Shown here piece after piece: positions 1 to 10,400 of a stretch of DNA of 64,000 nucleotides. The stretch lies in assembly GCF_039555335.1 (NCBI RefSeq), contig NC_092644.1, forward strand, positions 43,324,667-43,388,666, given 5' to 3'. The notes under the pieces are model-generated. The model ran no database searches and was not told the DNA's origin. It worked only from the letters and a program-made list of their open reading frames with translations. The position numbers were made by a program, and so were the translations under genes. Origin of the DNA: Amphiura filiformis (taxonomy: Eukaryota > Echinodermata > Ophiuroidea > Amphilepidida > Amphiuridae). The stretch's first letter is position 1; each line of letters begins with the position of its first letter.

Positions 1-402
1 ACCACGTGGGATGCATGTACGAACAGCGCATATATAGAGTAGTATTTTGTAGTATTCAGGAGGTTAGGGTTAAGGAAGCCTATACTGAGTTTCGATAGTG
101 GTAACCTAACCCTAACCGCCTAGGGGCTTTTTGGCGACGGGAAGGGAAAGAAGGAGAGAATAAAGAGAGAAAAGAAGGAAAGAAGTTGTTTGCTGTGGGT
201 GGGATTCGAACCCGAGACCCCTCGCATGCCAAGCATTCGGTCGGCGACACTTTGCCACGGGTCTTGGGTCTTGGGCTGGCCAGCGAAACCGTGCCTACAT
301 ATCACTTAAGGCGATTGCGTCATCACACCACGTGGGATGCATGCACGAACAGCGCATATATAGAGTAGTATTTTGTAGTATTCAGGAGGGTTAGGGTTAA
401 GG
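1..402. repeat. Direct repeat of about 75 bp, 326 bp apart
   Basis: Bases 1-75 reappear at 327-402 with a couple of differences. The first copy touches the window edge, so this may be part of a longer tandem array with a 326-bp unit. Between the copies lie a purine-rich stretch, a tRNA-like piece on the minus strand (191-262) and short telomere-like words (GGTTAGGGTTAAGG at 62-75, CCTAACCCTAACC near 107-119). No coding sequence is apparent. Confidence 0.7.
191..262 (-). repeat. tRNA-derived SINE-like head
   Basis: On the minus strand a perfect pol III B box (GGTTCGAATCC, complement of 202-212) follows an A-box-like GTGGCAAAGTGTC (246-258) at tRNA spacing. The anticodon loop reads TTGGCAT, alanine-like (GGC). 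The 5' side of the anticodon stem no longer pairs with the 3' side, so a working tRNA gene is unlikely. It sits inside the direct-repeat unit of 1-402, which fits a SINE or tRNA pseudogene. Confidence 0.5.
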
Positions 403-798
403 GATGTTGATTATTTTGAAAGGGCAGGGTGGGGTAGGGTAAATATTTTTAAATATTTTTTTGTAACTCTCGATCTGAATTTAAAATTAGTTATGACATC
501 CCTTTGCATATCAACAAAATGCAAAATAATGTAACATGATGTGGGTTCTGGGCCCTTGCAAGCTCGCAAGTCTTAGGCATTTTGAAGGCATGTGGAAAGC
601 TCTCATTTGATTTAAATTACTCATTACACAGCCATGACGTTAGTTTGACATAACTTTGTCACAACCATCACTAACCATGACCATACATGTCACACAAAAC
701 TTGTGGGGTCATGCAAGGATCATAGCGAGAGTTGCTCTAATAATTTCGAAGGGAGTAATTAAAGTATACTATTCCATATTATCTTGATTTTCGTACAG

Positions 799-1954
799 AT
801 GAACCATTTAAGTTGCGAGGAAGCTAGGGTGTTATATGGAGGGTGTGTCAGCCTCGTTCCAATCATATTTGACCAAGTTCAGAAAATACACAGTGAGATG
901 AGAGGAAGAGAGGATACAACAATGGGTTCATCATCTGCTTTGCAACAATCATGGCCTCCACCAAGGAGAGCTGCATCAGCTGCTGTACATCAGAGATCAA
1001 AAACAGAAAGTAAGTTCTTATTTTTACTTCTCCATCATACCCGGGCATCATACTTCCTGATCTATTAATTATGTATGAAATATGGTTATGTTCCTACATC
1101 AATAAATACATTGTAAGAAGTCATGTCTCGGCCATAATCACTGCTTGCCCTTATACACTCTATACTTTGTTTCATCTCAGCTTTGGTGACATATGTATAC
1201 ATTTCGTTGGTTGTAGTATCAAATTTCGAGTGACAACCTAATCCCACAGAGCATTATACACATGCATACAGGGTCGCTTGGTCAGCAAATGATTGAAATA
1301 ATGTGGAGTCATGTTACACTTCACATAGATTCAGTGGCGTAACTAGGGTTGGTAGCACCGGGACAAGAAACAAAATTGGCACCCTACCCCCGAGAATATC
1401 CTAGACGCCCCCCAATTCTTGAAACAATTGCATGTGGAGCATGCACAATTTTGGACAAATATGGCCTACCACTAATTAATTTTGGCTGCTAGAAGTTGAA
1501 TACTGTCTAAAAATGTTCTTTCAATTGATTTTGTGCTGAAATGCGCACGAAAACTTTGACTTTCATCGCTTGGAGGGGCGCAGAATCAATGCTGAATTGG
1601 TCAATTTGGCGCCCCCTAAGGGTGGTGCCCGAGGCATGTTGCCCCACCTGCCCCCCGTAGTAACGCCACTTCACATAGATTATTATGTATTCTACTTACA
1701 TCTAGTATTTTTTTTATTGTCATTATCAATAATCTACTCACTTGTGGCAAAGAAAGCATTTTGAGCATCAGCCATTCTCAAGTGAGGAAATTGATTTCAA
1801 GAAGTTTGGTAAAGTTTACCACATGATTTTTTGCTAATCATATTTACTCTTTTGTATATTGCACTTTTCAGGTCATCTGCCTCAAAGAGCCAAAACAGCT
1901 GTAGGCCATCGGGACATGGCAGTAGACACCAAAGACCTGTCAAAAAGATGCTGA
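799..1954 (+). CDS. Last two exons of an unidentified gene (5' part outside window)
   Basis: Exon 799-1009 starts after a good acceptor (TTTTCGTACAG) and ends at a consensus donor (AG/GTAAGT at 1009/1010). It is open in only one frame, giving about 70 residues that include a basic, proline- and serine-rich stretch (WPPPRRAASAAVHQR). The next acceptor (CACTTTTCAG) opens exon 2 at 1872. Spliced in phase, the protein ends after 26 further residues at TGA 1952-1954. A second frame of exon 2 stays open to about 2154 and ends ...HRRYVNLEGKYY; it looks protein-like but is not reached by this splice, so a frameshift or alternative splice is possible. The first exon begins directly at an acceptor, so upstream exons must lie left of the window. 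I do not recognise the family and assign no function. Confidence 0.5.
1332..1666. mobile_element. CAGTGGCGTA-ended nonautonomous element with target duplication
   Basis: It begins CAGTGGCGTAAC and ends GTAACGCCACT, an inverted repeat of about 11 bp, and lies in the intron of the gene at 799-1954. The sequence CACTTCACATAGATT occurs on both sides (1317-1331 and 1667-1681); part of the right copy overlaps the terminal repeat, so the true target duplication is 11-15 bp. No coding capacity is seen. Related ends occur at 15828-16021, 16404-16720 and 54219-54372. Confidence 0.7.
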
Positions 1955-2702
1955 AATTATCGTTTGGGCGAATGCCAAAAGGCGAAACAGACCCAGCGCT
2001 ATTCTACAGACGAACATTAAATGGTAGAGCGGATAAGCTTCATATTAACGGAGAAATAACCTTGGATAAGGCTCCTTGGAGAGGGGCCTCGTATGATAAA
2101 ATTAATCATGTAGATCATAGAAGATATGTCAATTTGGAAGGCAAATATTATTAATGAATTTTGTGGCTGTTTTGTAGCCCCTTCTGTTTGCACTCTACTG
2201 AATTATGCTTTAAATCCAGTAAACCAGACTTTGCTATTTTGGCAGATGAACTGATGTTGAGATTGAAACCTTCAGTCCAGTGACATATAGCCAGGATGGG
2301 GAGGCAGAATTTGATGAAAATTGGTAAAATTGTCAAAAAAGCCCCACAAATCTAAACATTTCAGTGGCCAGCATCCCACAGGGGGGCAAGATGTTCCAGG
2401 GGGGGGGGGGGTGCCCTTTGCTACACTACTGCTTAAGTCTGGGTTGTGATGTAATTGACTAGCTGGTTGACTAGATTTTAATTAAATCTACTACCAGATG
2501 AATGAGACTTTACAGTTTGATTCTGTTGAGAACATTTGAATTCCCTATTTAACCTAATTAGTGCCCAGGTAGTATTCATTTGGAGCAGCAGTCTGCTGTG
2601 TTATAAGTTTCAAAGTGGACATTTTTCATGCAATATAATACTCAATTCAATTTTTTTTTTTTTTTTTTTTAAAGCTTGAAAATATAGAATTGATGTTGCA
2701 GC

Positions 2703-2892
2703 CAATGGGCGATCCCATATGAAATCCATACATCCCCTATGGAAGACATGACCTTAATATTCCACACAGGGAGTGTGAATTTCAAATGGAGTTACCTGAA
2801 CGGAACCCCCATTTGATATCTACACCCCTGTGTGGGAGATTAAGGTCATGTCTTCCAAAAGGTGTGTATGTATTTCAACTGGAATAGCTCCA
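2703..2892. mobile_element. Palindromic MITE-like element, family P1, copy 1
   Basis: Arms 2719-2758 and 2839-2879 are complementary over about 40 bases around TATGGAAGACATGACC / GGTCATGTCTTCCA. A second copy lies at 24730-24920 with the same arms and middle (GTGTGAATTTCAAATGG), so this is a dispersed family. No open frame is preserved between copies. Confidence 0.7.
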
Positions 2893-3183
2893 TGGTACTT
2901 GATGCCCAGATTGTTTAAGAGTTTTGACCCAATTTCATGTGTAAACTTTAAACAGAATCGAAGTTAGAAAAGTTCTCAGGACACAAATTCGGGAAAAGGC
3001 ATTAATTAGGGTAAGGAGCACTAATTAGGATGAATATGGTACAAGCTTCCTCTTAATGAATTCTTGTGACACTTGTGAGAGAAAACATCATTATAGAGGA
3101 AGATTCTCACCATATTTCCTTTATATGTAGGGTTGATATGGTTACCTGTTTATTTTCTACAGAACCTATTCCATGACAAACTT

Positions 3184-3436
3184 ATTAGGCCAAAAAAAAA
3201 AAGGTTTGTCTCAAAGCTCACGAGAAATTTAAAAACAAATGCGAAATGCGATTTTTTTGTTTGTTTTTTTATGTCCGACTTTTTTCATGGTATTTTGAGA
3301 TTTTATTTTTTTATGGAAAAAACTATAAAAAATTTTTTTTTGAAATAAAAAAATTTCCGCATTTCTTTTTTGTCAAATCGTGCGATTTTACAAACGCGCG
3401 CGCAAGCTTTGAGACAAACCTTTTTTTTTGCCTTAT
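3184..3436. mobile_element. MITE-like element, family P2, copy 1
   Basis: About 250 bp bounded by inverted ends: TTAGGCC + A-run + GGTTTGTCTCAAAGC on the left and GCTTTGAGACAAACC + T-run + GCCTTA on the right. The middle is T/A homopolymer-rich. A copy in the opposite orientation is at 6592-6848, and a truncated one at 33186-33240. Confidence 0.75.
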
Positions 3437-4060
3437 AGTAATGTATTGTAATTTGTTCACCTATACCAGTTGTCTGGTCCTAACAAATCTATTTCAATAA
3501 CTTGTGAGAATTGATTTTTTTTTTTTTTAGTTTTATAAAGTGTTGCTCCTCCCTTATGCTACTGTAGCGATAGAACCAAAATAGCCTTCATTAATTACTT
3601 TGTGAGGTTTTTGTTATGCATTTGTGTCAATCCGAATTAAAAACAAATGTTTTAAAAAATTGAAAAAATGTTGGAGAAACACACTTATTGTTTGTTTTGT
3701 ATGGGTTAAATGCCGAAGGTCACTCAATCAATTTCAATGGAGGACAAAGTTTTTTTTGTCTTCCATTGAAGAGAATTGGAAACTGACATACTGATGGATT
3801 CTTATCCTTTCTGCATGATACATGCATGTTAATTTGTCCCAGACATTAATGTTTGCAACTTTACCTCTGTGATTCAGTTGCTATGACAAATGTTATCTGA
3901 TCACAGAGATGTGTACCAACCAAGCCTAGCAACATTGTAAACTAGTGCATTTGTTGAAACTTCACATTAATAATGCCTGATTGAATGACACAATAATGTA
4001 ATCATTGTATGTTGCTCCCATTGTGCAACTTCATAACATGAGTTATATGTGAAGTTACCC

Positions 4061-4410
4061 TATAGCTGTGTTTACATTGTGGATATCCCTTTTTGTGCTC
4101 CAAAATTACTGGTCTCCCGTTAAAGCCCAGAATAATACAGGGCATGTGGTCATGCAAATTGAGTCATTCAAAACTATAATTGGATGTGACGATAGTTTAT
4201 ATAGCTGTGTTTACATTGTGGATTTACCTCTAAAAATTGGTCCCCCATAAAGTCCAGGACATCACAAGGCATGATTGTGACCAAGTATTATGCGTCATTC
4301 GATGACGTCCAATTACCCTACATTAGTGTTTACAATTACATTCAAAAAGGACTCTGTGTGCTCCAAAATCCTCTATGAAGCCAATGATATCACAGAGCAA
4401 ATGATCAAAC
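4061..4410. repeat. Tandem repeat, three diverged units of about 120-140 bp
   Basis: Units start at 4061, 4200 and 4319. Each opens with TAGCTGTGTTTACATTGTG or a decayed form and contains a CTCCAAAA-like word followed by a GGCATG / CATGCAAAT-type stretch. The units are clearly diverged, so this is an old duplication. Confidence 0.6.
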
Positions 4411-5039
4411 AAAATTATTCATTGTAAATAAATATTTTTAGATTCTATTAAATGAGGATTTCATTTTCCATAGTTGTTGTTTTTTTGTTAGTTTCCAGCA
4501 AGAAAATATTTCATCTAAAAAATAGGAAGTCCCAATTTGATATGATTTTCAGCATATTGAAGAATGTGCGATTGACAACATTTTAAGATTTAATAGTAAA
4601 AGTAAATTTTTCCTTGATAAACAACTGAATGATGTATGACATGTCATTTTTATAGAAAATTCAATTTGATACAATGGCTTATTAAATTGTACCACTCATT
4701 GAAAGATATTATTCTCCTCTTTCATTTGTGACTATAATCCTCAATTTTTACAAAGATATTGGAGATTGTTTATAGCTAGCTTTGATCATTATTTATAAAA
4801 AAAATCACACTTTTGCTGAAAATCAAATCAAATGTAAATCATCAGTTTTTGAGATATAAATAATTCTATTTTCCCATCATAGAACAAAAGAACAGTTGTT
4901 GTTATTTAGTAGGGAAGGGCAAAAGAAGAATTTTGTAAAATCAATGTATCAAATCTGTTCAAGGCTACCTTTTATTTACATCAAACAGAAAAATGTTGAC
5001 AGTGTAGCTGAAATGGTGGTAGTTATATTTTGGTACAGG

Positions 5040-5393
5040 CAGGCTGGGAAATAAGAAGCGCCAGACCAGGGGCTACTTAAAAAAAATAGCCCCTGGTTTA
5101 CAGGGTTTTACAGGGAACCAGGGGCTATTTTCAATGAACCAGGGGCTATTTTGAAAGCACATAATTACTGATGTTTGACAATGTTATGATAAATAACCAG
5201 ATTCTGGTCCAATTATATCAATAATTCTGGCAGAGAATGCAAGAAATACAACCTAAATTCTATGAACAAAATGCACATCTGATTAATAGTCAAAATGACC
5301 ATTAGGGCCAGGGGCCAATTTGAACAAAATAGGGAGCCCCTGCTCATAGGTATTTACCAAATGGCCACTGGGCCCCACTTATTTCCCAGCCTG
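5040..5393. mobile_element. Inverted-repeat element of about 350 bp
   Basis: It begins CAGGCTGGGAAATAAG and ends with the exact reverse complement CTTATTTCCCAGCCTG (5378-5393). Inside, the word ACCAGGGGCTA(TTTT) is repeated in both orientations (5071-5155). No coding capacity is seen. The layout is typical of a nonautonomous DNA transposon. Confidence 0.75.
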
Positions 5394-5934
5394 TGAACAG
5401 GAATGATAATATATAGTGAACAAGTTTTGTAAGTAAATATTTCTTCAACAAATCAACTTTTGTCAGAATTTTATTCAAAAATGCAAGTTTTGGTGAAATT
5501 GAAAATGCAAGTTTTGATGACATGGGTACATGACAGGAAACTCAAAATCAACTTTGATGGGCCTTGTTGACTATCCAACTTATTTGTGTGTTATGAAGTA
5601 AAACAATATGTATGAAAGGCTTTTATGCACTGTGTGCCCTTATTTTTTTTCTCCAATAGAAGATACTGTTTGCTGCTTAATTAATGAACAAAACGTATAC
5701 TACATTTATTTTTTTACAAATCCTGTCTGAATTTATTCACTCTCTAGCTCTGTTATTAATGACATACTGCATTCAAGGTATAAACTACTAATATTGTCTG
5801 AATTTTATGAAATTAAAAAGTTCACCGTTCGTACAAATTATGTAATGTAAGTTTCAGGTTTTGCACCATGTACTGGAACGTAGAAACATTAAATACTAGC
5901 AATCCCATACAAGTTAATTATGTTTACAGGGAAA

Positions 5935-6192
5935 CATATGTGACATGATCATTGATCAAGGGGAATGAGTCGCATGTTGACCCTGGTCGAAAATGAGTTT
6001 TACATATGTTTCTAAAGAAGACATTTAGAGCTCTCAGAAACTGAAAACCCCATGTTGATACGACTTTTCTTTGCGAAGTTACGTCAATTTATCAATGGCG
6101 GAAAACAAACAAATTTTAAAACTTCCTTTGCCAATATCTCAAAATCAATATTAGCGACATCCGACTCATTTCCCTTGATTGTGTCACATATG
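5935..6192. mobile_element. MITE-like element, family P3, copy 1
   Basis: Inverted ends of roughly 40 bp: CATATGTGACATGATC...GGGGAATGAGTC on the left and GACTCATTTCCC...GTGTCACATATG on the right. The second copy is at 24990-25248. The outermost 14 bases (TATGTGACATGATC) are shared with a different family at 31127-31382. Confidence 0.7.
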
Positions 6193-6591
6193 TTAAAATA
6201 TGTTCTAGTGCCCGATGCACAATTCTTTCTCCCTTTTGTATATAAATGATGTAAAACCCAATATACCTAAATGAAATGTTGACATTTTCTTGTCTATATC
6301 ACAGTGGACCCAACCCTCTCCAAAACCCAAGTGCTTTTAAACTGAACAATATCTTATATTTTTGTGTTCATGTATGGTCAAAATTGCATTGTGCAGTCAA
6401 GTTTGTGTAAGTACAATAATTAATTTTTTCTGGAGTGTAATAAAATGTGTAAAATTTATGTGAAAATCTAAATTTGTTTTAACATGTCTTTTTAATTTCA
6501 TCTTACAAGAACAACCTTGGATTGACCAACCCACCTACACAAAATTATATGAAATCCCAGTGCAAGCAAAAAGATATTTTGGCATATGCCT

Positions 6592-6848
6592 ATTAGGCCA
6601 AAAAAAAAAAAGGTTTGTCTCAAAGCCCCCGCGCACATTTGTAAATTTGTGAGATTTAGAAAAAAGAAATGCAGAATTTTTTTTATTTCAAATTTTTTTT
6701 TTTTTTTCCGAAAAATTCGCAAAATCTGATTTTTTTTTCTCCAAATACCATGAAAAAGTCGGAATAAAAAAATAAAAAATCGCATTTCGCATTTGTTTTC
6801 AAACCACTCGTGAGCTTTGAGACAAACCATTATTTTTTTTTGGCCTTG
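6592..6848. mobile_element. MITE-like element, family P2, copy 2 (inverted relative to copy 1)
   Basis: Same ends as the element at 3184-3436 (AGGTTTGTCTCAAAGC / GCTTTGAGACAAACC), with the internal GCGAAATGCGATTTTT-type stretch in the opposite direction. Directly to its right (from about 6893) is a fragment starting AGCAGCGTAGCC, resembling the CAGTGGCGTA elements. Confidence 0.7.
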
Positions 6849-7216
6849 CTAGTGTACTCCATTTGGCAGTGGTGAAACATAACAAAGAGTCAGCAGCGTA
6901 GCCAGCTTTTTAGTGTGAGGGGGCAAAGGCGAATTATCGTCCCCATTTGTACATTTTTGGTCCCATTTTTAGTCATTTTTAATAATGACACTTTACTCTT
7001 TGCCGTCCCCATTTTCAACTCTGAAATGCCACTGACAAGAGTATTTCAAAAGTACATCAACAATACTCTACAAAACACATGTGAGATAATCATAGTAACT
7101 GTTTACATCCACTACTGCTTAAAATCCATAATTGGATGGCATGAATATTGCACTATGATCAACACAGTGGCTGGGCTGGAGTAGGATTGGATCAAACTGC
7201 ATTCCAGTACCGAAGA

Positions 7217-7222
7217 TTTAAT
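7217..7222 (-). promoter_or_regulatory. Possible PRPF4 polyadenylation signal (ATTAAA)
   Basis: ATTAAA on the minus strand, about 190 bases downstream of the PRPF4 stop codon. It is one of the two common hexamers, but no downstream element was evaluated, and chance occurrence in AT-rich DNA is easy. Confidence 0.3.
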
Positions 7223-7410
7223 ATTTCGACGCGAGCATGGTGAGGGGCACAAAAAAGTTGCTTACAATATCTGCATATTCGCTCCTCTTGATATAGTCTT
7301 ATGATGATATGCAAATTAGGTGCGGATTGATATTCTCTTACAGTTCTGACAGTGTGTAGAATAACATCCGCCCATCCAATCCAATCCTCTTACAAACAGT
7401 AACAGGGTTT

Positions 7411-10400
7411 TCATTCAGGAGCCCACAACTTAAATGTCCTGTCAAATGATGCTGTTGCTATGTGTTTCTCATCCGGTGATATATCTACCCCCATAACCTT
7501 CCCATCATGCCCTGCAAGCGTCATCACTGGTGCCCAGCCAGGATGAGCCCATACCTGGAAATTTAACCACATAAATATTTAATGATTAACTTTATTCTAA
7601 TTAGGTAGCTTATCTTCATCACTATTTTTTTTTTAAATTGTTATACTTAAAATATTTTGAAAATACTGTGAAAAGTGAACATTTTTAACTGTTTCCAGTT
7701 TTTTTTAATTCATGATTCAAAGCTTTCTTTTATGTGACACGATCTGGTCCATGGGAGCCATAGGTGGTAAATTTGAAATTATATAAAGGCAAAAATATGG
7801 AGTAAAAAACAATAAAATACATACAAAAATACACATCACAAAACTTTAGAACCAAGTATGCTAGACCTTTGGTGTTTTCAGTAAATGATAGCCAAATGTT
7901 TGTGTAAGTTAATAATGATAGTAACTCAATTTTCAAGAATGCCTCTTTTGGCCCCATGGAGCAGATTGTGTCACATATTGAACTATACATATTATTCATG
8001 GGAACATATTCAATCATTGTCATTTTCACGTTAGCTGCTTGAAATGCAAAAAGTGTGAAAATAAATGTCCACTGTGACAGTAATTGGTGGGTTGCTGTCC
8101 CTTGCCACCTGTTGAGGTCAGTGTCTTGGCTAGCCACCTGTCTGCCCATCATTTTAGACAGGGAGTTTGCTTCTGGGACGGGCAAAATTAATGCCTTTGA
8201 TAGATGCTACATTATAATTGTAGGCGTTGAGAAAGTCTATTGACCTCTTTAGTAGACCAGATTTGCAAAACAAGACATTTGAACTCTTTCCTTCCAATGG
8301 CTGTACAAGTCTGGCAAATGATTTAAAGGTCAAATTAGGACATGTAACTTTATTCAAATGATGGGCAAACCTTAATTGAGGTTACAACTGTAAATCTTAC
8401 CTTAGCAGTGTTGTCATAGGAGCATGTAACTAAAACATCACCAGAACCTGTTCAATGTAAAGAAGATCAAATATAAATCAGTTACGACCAATAACAAAGG
8501 TATTAAGGGTTCTTATTGAAATTCCCAATATAGCTTTAGGTAGGACAGACTGACAGAGCCAGGAATCCCTCTGCTTAGCATGTGCCAAGCAAAACGCAAT
8601 ATGCTAAAACAGTCATATTGATATGGCCAGTCAAGAATCTGATATAATATGGCCCTAAATATGATCTACTCTAAATGACACCTTAATCTGCAAATGATAT
8701 AGTGTAATTTTTTACCTCTGCATTATCCCACACCCAGGAAAGAAATTACACCAGTAAGCATTTGTCCAGTGCTTTAAAAACAAAAATTTAATAAATAATA
8801 AAAAAAATAGTGTCTCACATGCTTGTGAAGGTTTTAAAATCTATTATAGGACATGTCTTTCCTCCTCCCAATTGGCCCAATCTCAGTCAAAATAACTACT
8901 CAACATTTTTTTGAGCAGTGTAACACATGTGTTGGGAAGGTGGGGCAAGAACTTTTTAGGAATGAGATAATTTACCTTGAAATTTGACCCCTGATACTAG
9001 GTTATTATGAGCTGGTATGGTGTACACACATGCACGTTGTCTTAAATCCCAGATCTTCACAGAGTTATCCTCACTTCCCGTAGCAATATGATAACTGTAA
9101 CATATAAAAACAATTAAGAAAATAAATCTGTAACTCAATTTACTTTATTCAACTTAATAAACACAGGACAAGAAATAAGCCCCCCTCCCAATATTTCGTC
9201 ATAACATTGTAAGGTTTCGTTTTGTACCAATACAACTTGTCCTCACCAAGTGAACATTAACTCTAATGTGTATCGATTCTTGATCATTCAGCCATGCAAA
9301 TCCCTTCTTGGTGCAGAGTTCAGCACAGTGTGTTGTAAGATGGCTAGTCCCATTCCTTGTCCCAATACACCTTGCAGTTAACAAGCATAGGCCTACTTTG
9401 TGACTTTTGGAAAGAGCAGTTTTTGTCTTCAATTTGGGCTCATTCAGCCATGAAGTCATGAAAATCTTTAATTTTCACACAACACTTAGTAAACAGTCAT
9501 ATAATTATTTCTAAGTAAGTTTTTTTGGTACAAAGTTGTATTTTACGATGTAATGACGACATTTTGAGAGGGGGACTTATTTCTTGTGATGTGTTTATTT
9601 CACCATGCAGGTTATGACTTGTTCAACACATTTTTGCTCTGATATAATTTTGTAAAAGTTTAGATCAAAGATATCCTATAAATGTAACTATACTATGATC
9701 AGCTCGCAATAGCCGTGTATTGTTCTGTTTTTGTTACTGCACACGTCAATAATGTCCCAACTTGCACCTGCGCAAATTCACAAAAACATGCGGCAGTCAA
9801 GCAATACACAAACTGCGGTCCATATAGATGGTGCGCCAAGCTGTTTGTACGCAATTCTATATCAATCCACGATGTTATGAGTCCCATCGATTAAGAGCTG
9901 ATCAGAGTATAGTTTCATTTCACAGTGGGTCAAATATCATGTTTTTCAAGTCTAAGAGCATAGGAGAAATGTAATCAACCTTTTTTAACTTCCTAATCAG
10001 GTAATACAGGTATATGTCCAAATCCTGATAATTGACGAATATGTTTGCTCTTTTTATGCAAAAATATCATCCAATTTCAGAAATGTTCCCAATTTTTATA
10101 TTTTAAACATATCTGGATTTTTTTTAAATTTATGGTCCCAGACCCAAATTTCTGGGTAAATCCAGAAGAGTTACCCACATCTGTACCTTAAGCTGAAATT
10201 ATACTACATCGCTGAGCGATAGCGATTCATAACCTCATTAATAAACGCAATGCATGTGACCCAATTACATTTAGATATTTGTGAAAACGCGAACACAAAT
10301 CGAGGTCATTAATATCTCACAATTGACCGCAAAATGCGTAATTGTTCCAATGTCGCACACAATTGACCAACGTTTGCGTGTTGTTGTGCGTCGAACAAAC

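Larger units (their letters stand above)
1955..7410. other. Intergenic repeat mosaic without genes
   Basis: Between the first gene and the 3' end of PRPF4 I see no coding exon. The stretch contains a G tract (about 2399-2410), several inverted-repeat elements and one tandem repeat, listed separately. Between them (for example 2893-3183, 3437-4060, 4430-5039, 5394-5934 and 6193-6591) is AT-rich sequence in which I recognise nothing. Short open frames here fall inside the repeats and are not conserved between their copies. Confidence 0.6.

Noticed and set aside
62..119. Telomeric repeat near the window start
   Set aside because: Only one or two TTAGGG-like words are present on each strand; there is no array.
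191..262. A functional tRNA-Ala gene
   Set aside because: The box elements are present but the anticodon stem does not pair, and it lies inside a repeated unit.
7730..8185. A 151-codon minus-strand frame
   Set aside because: Most of it is a MITE-like element with a second copy at 31127-31382 that does not keep the frame.
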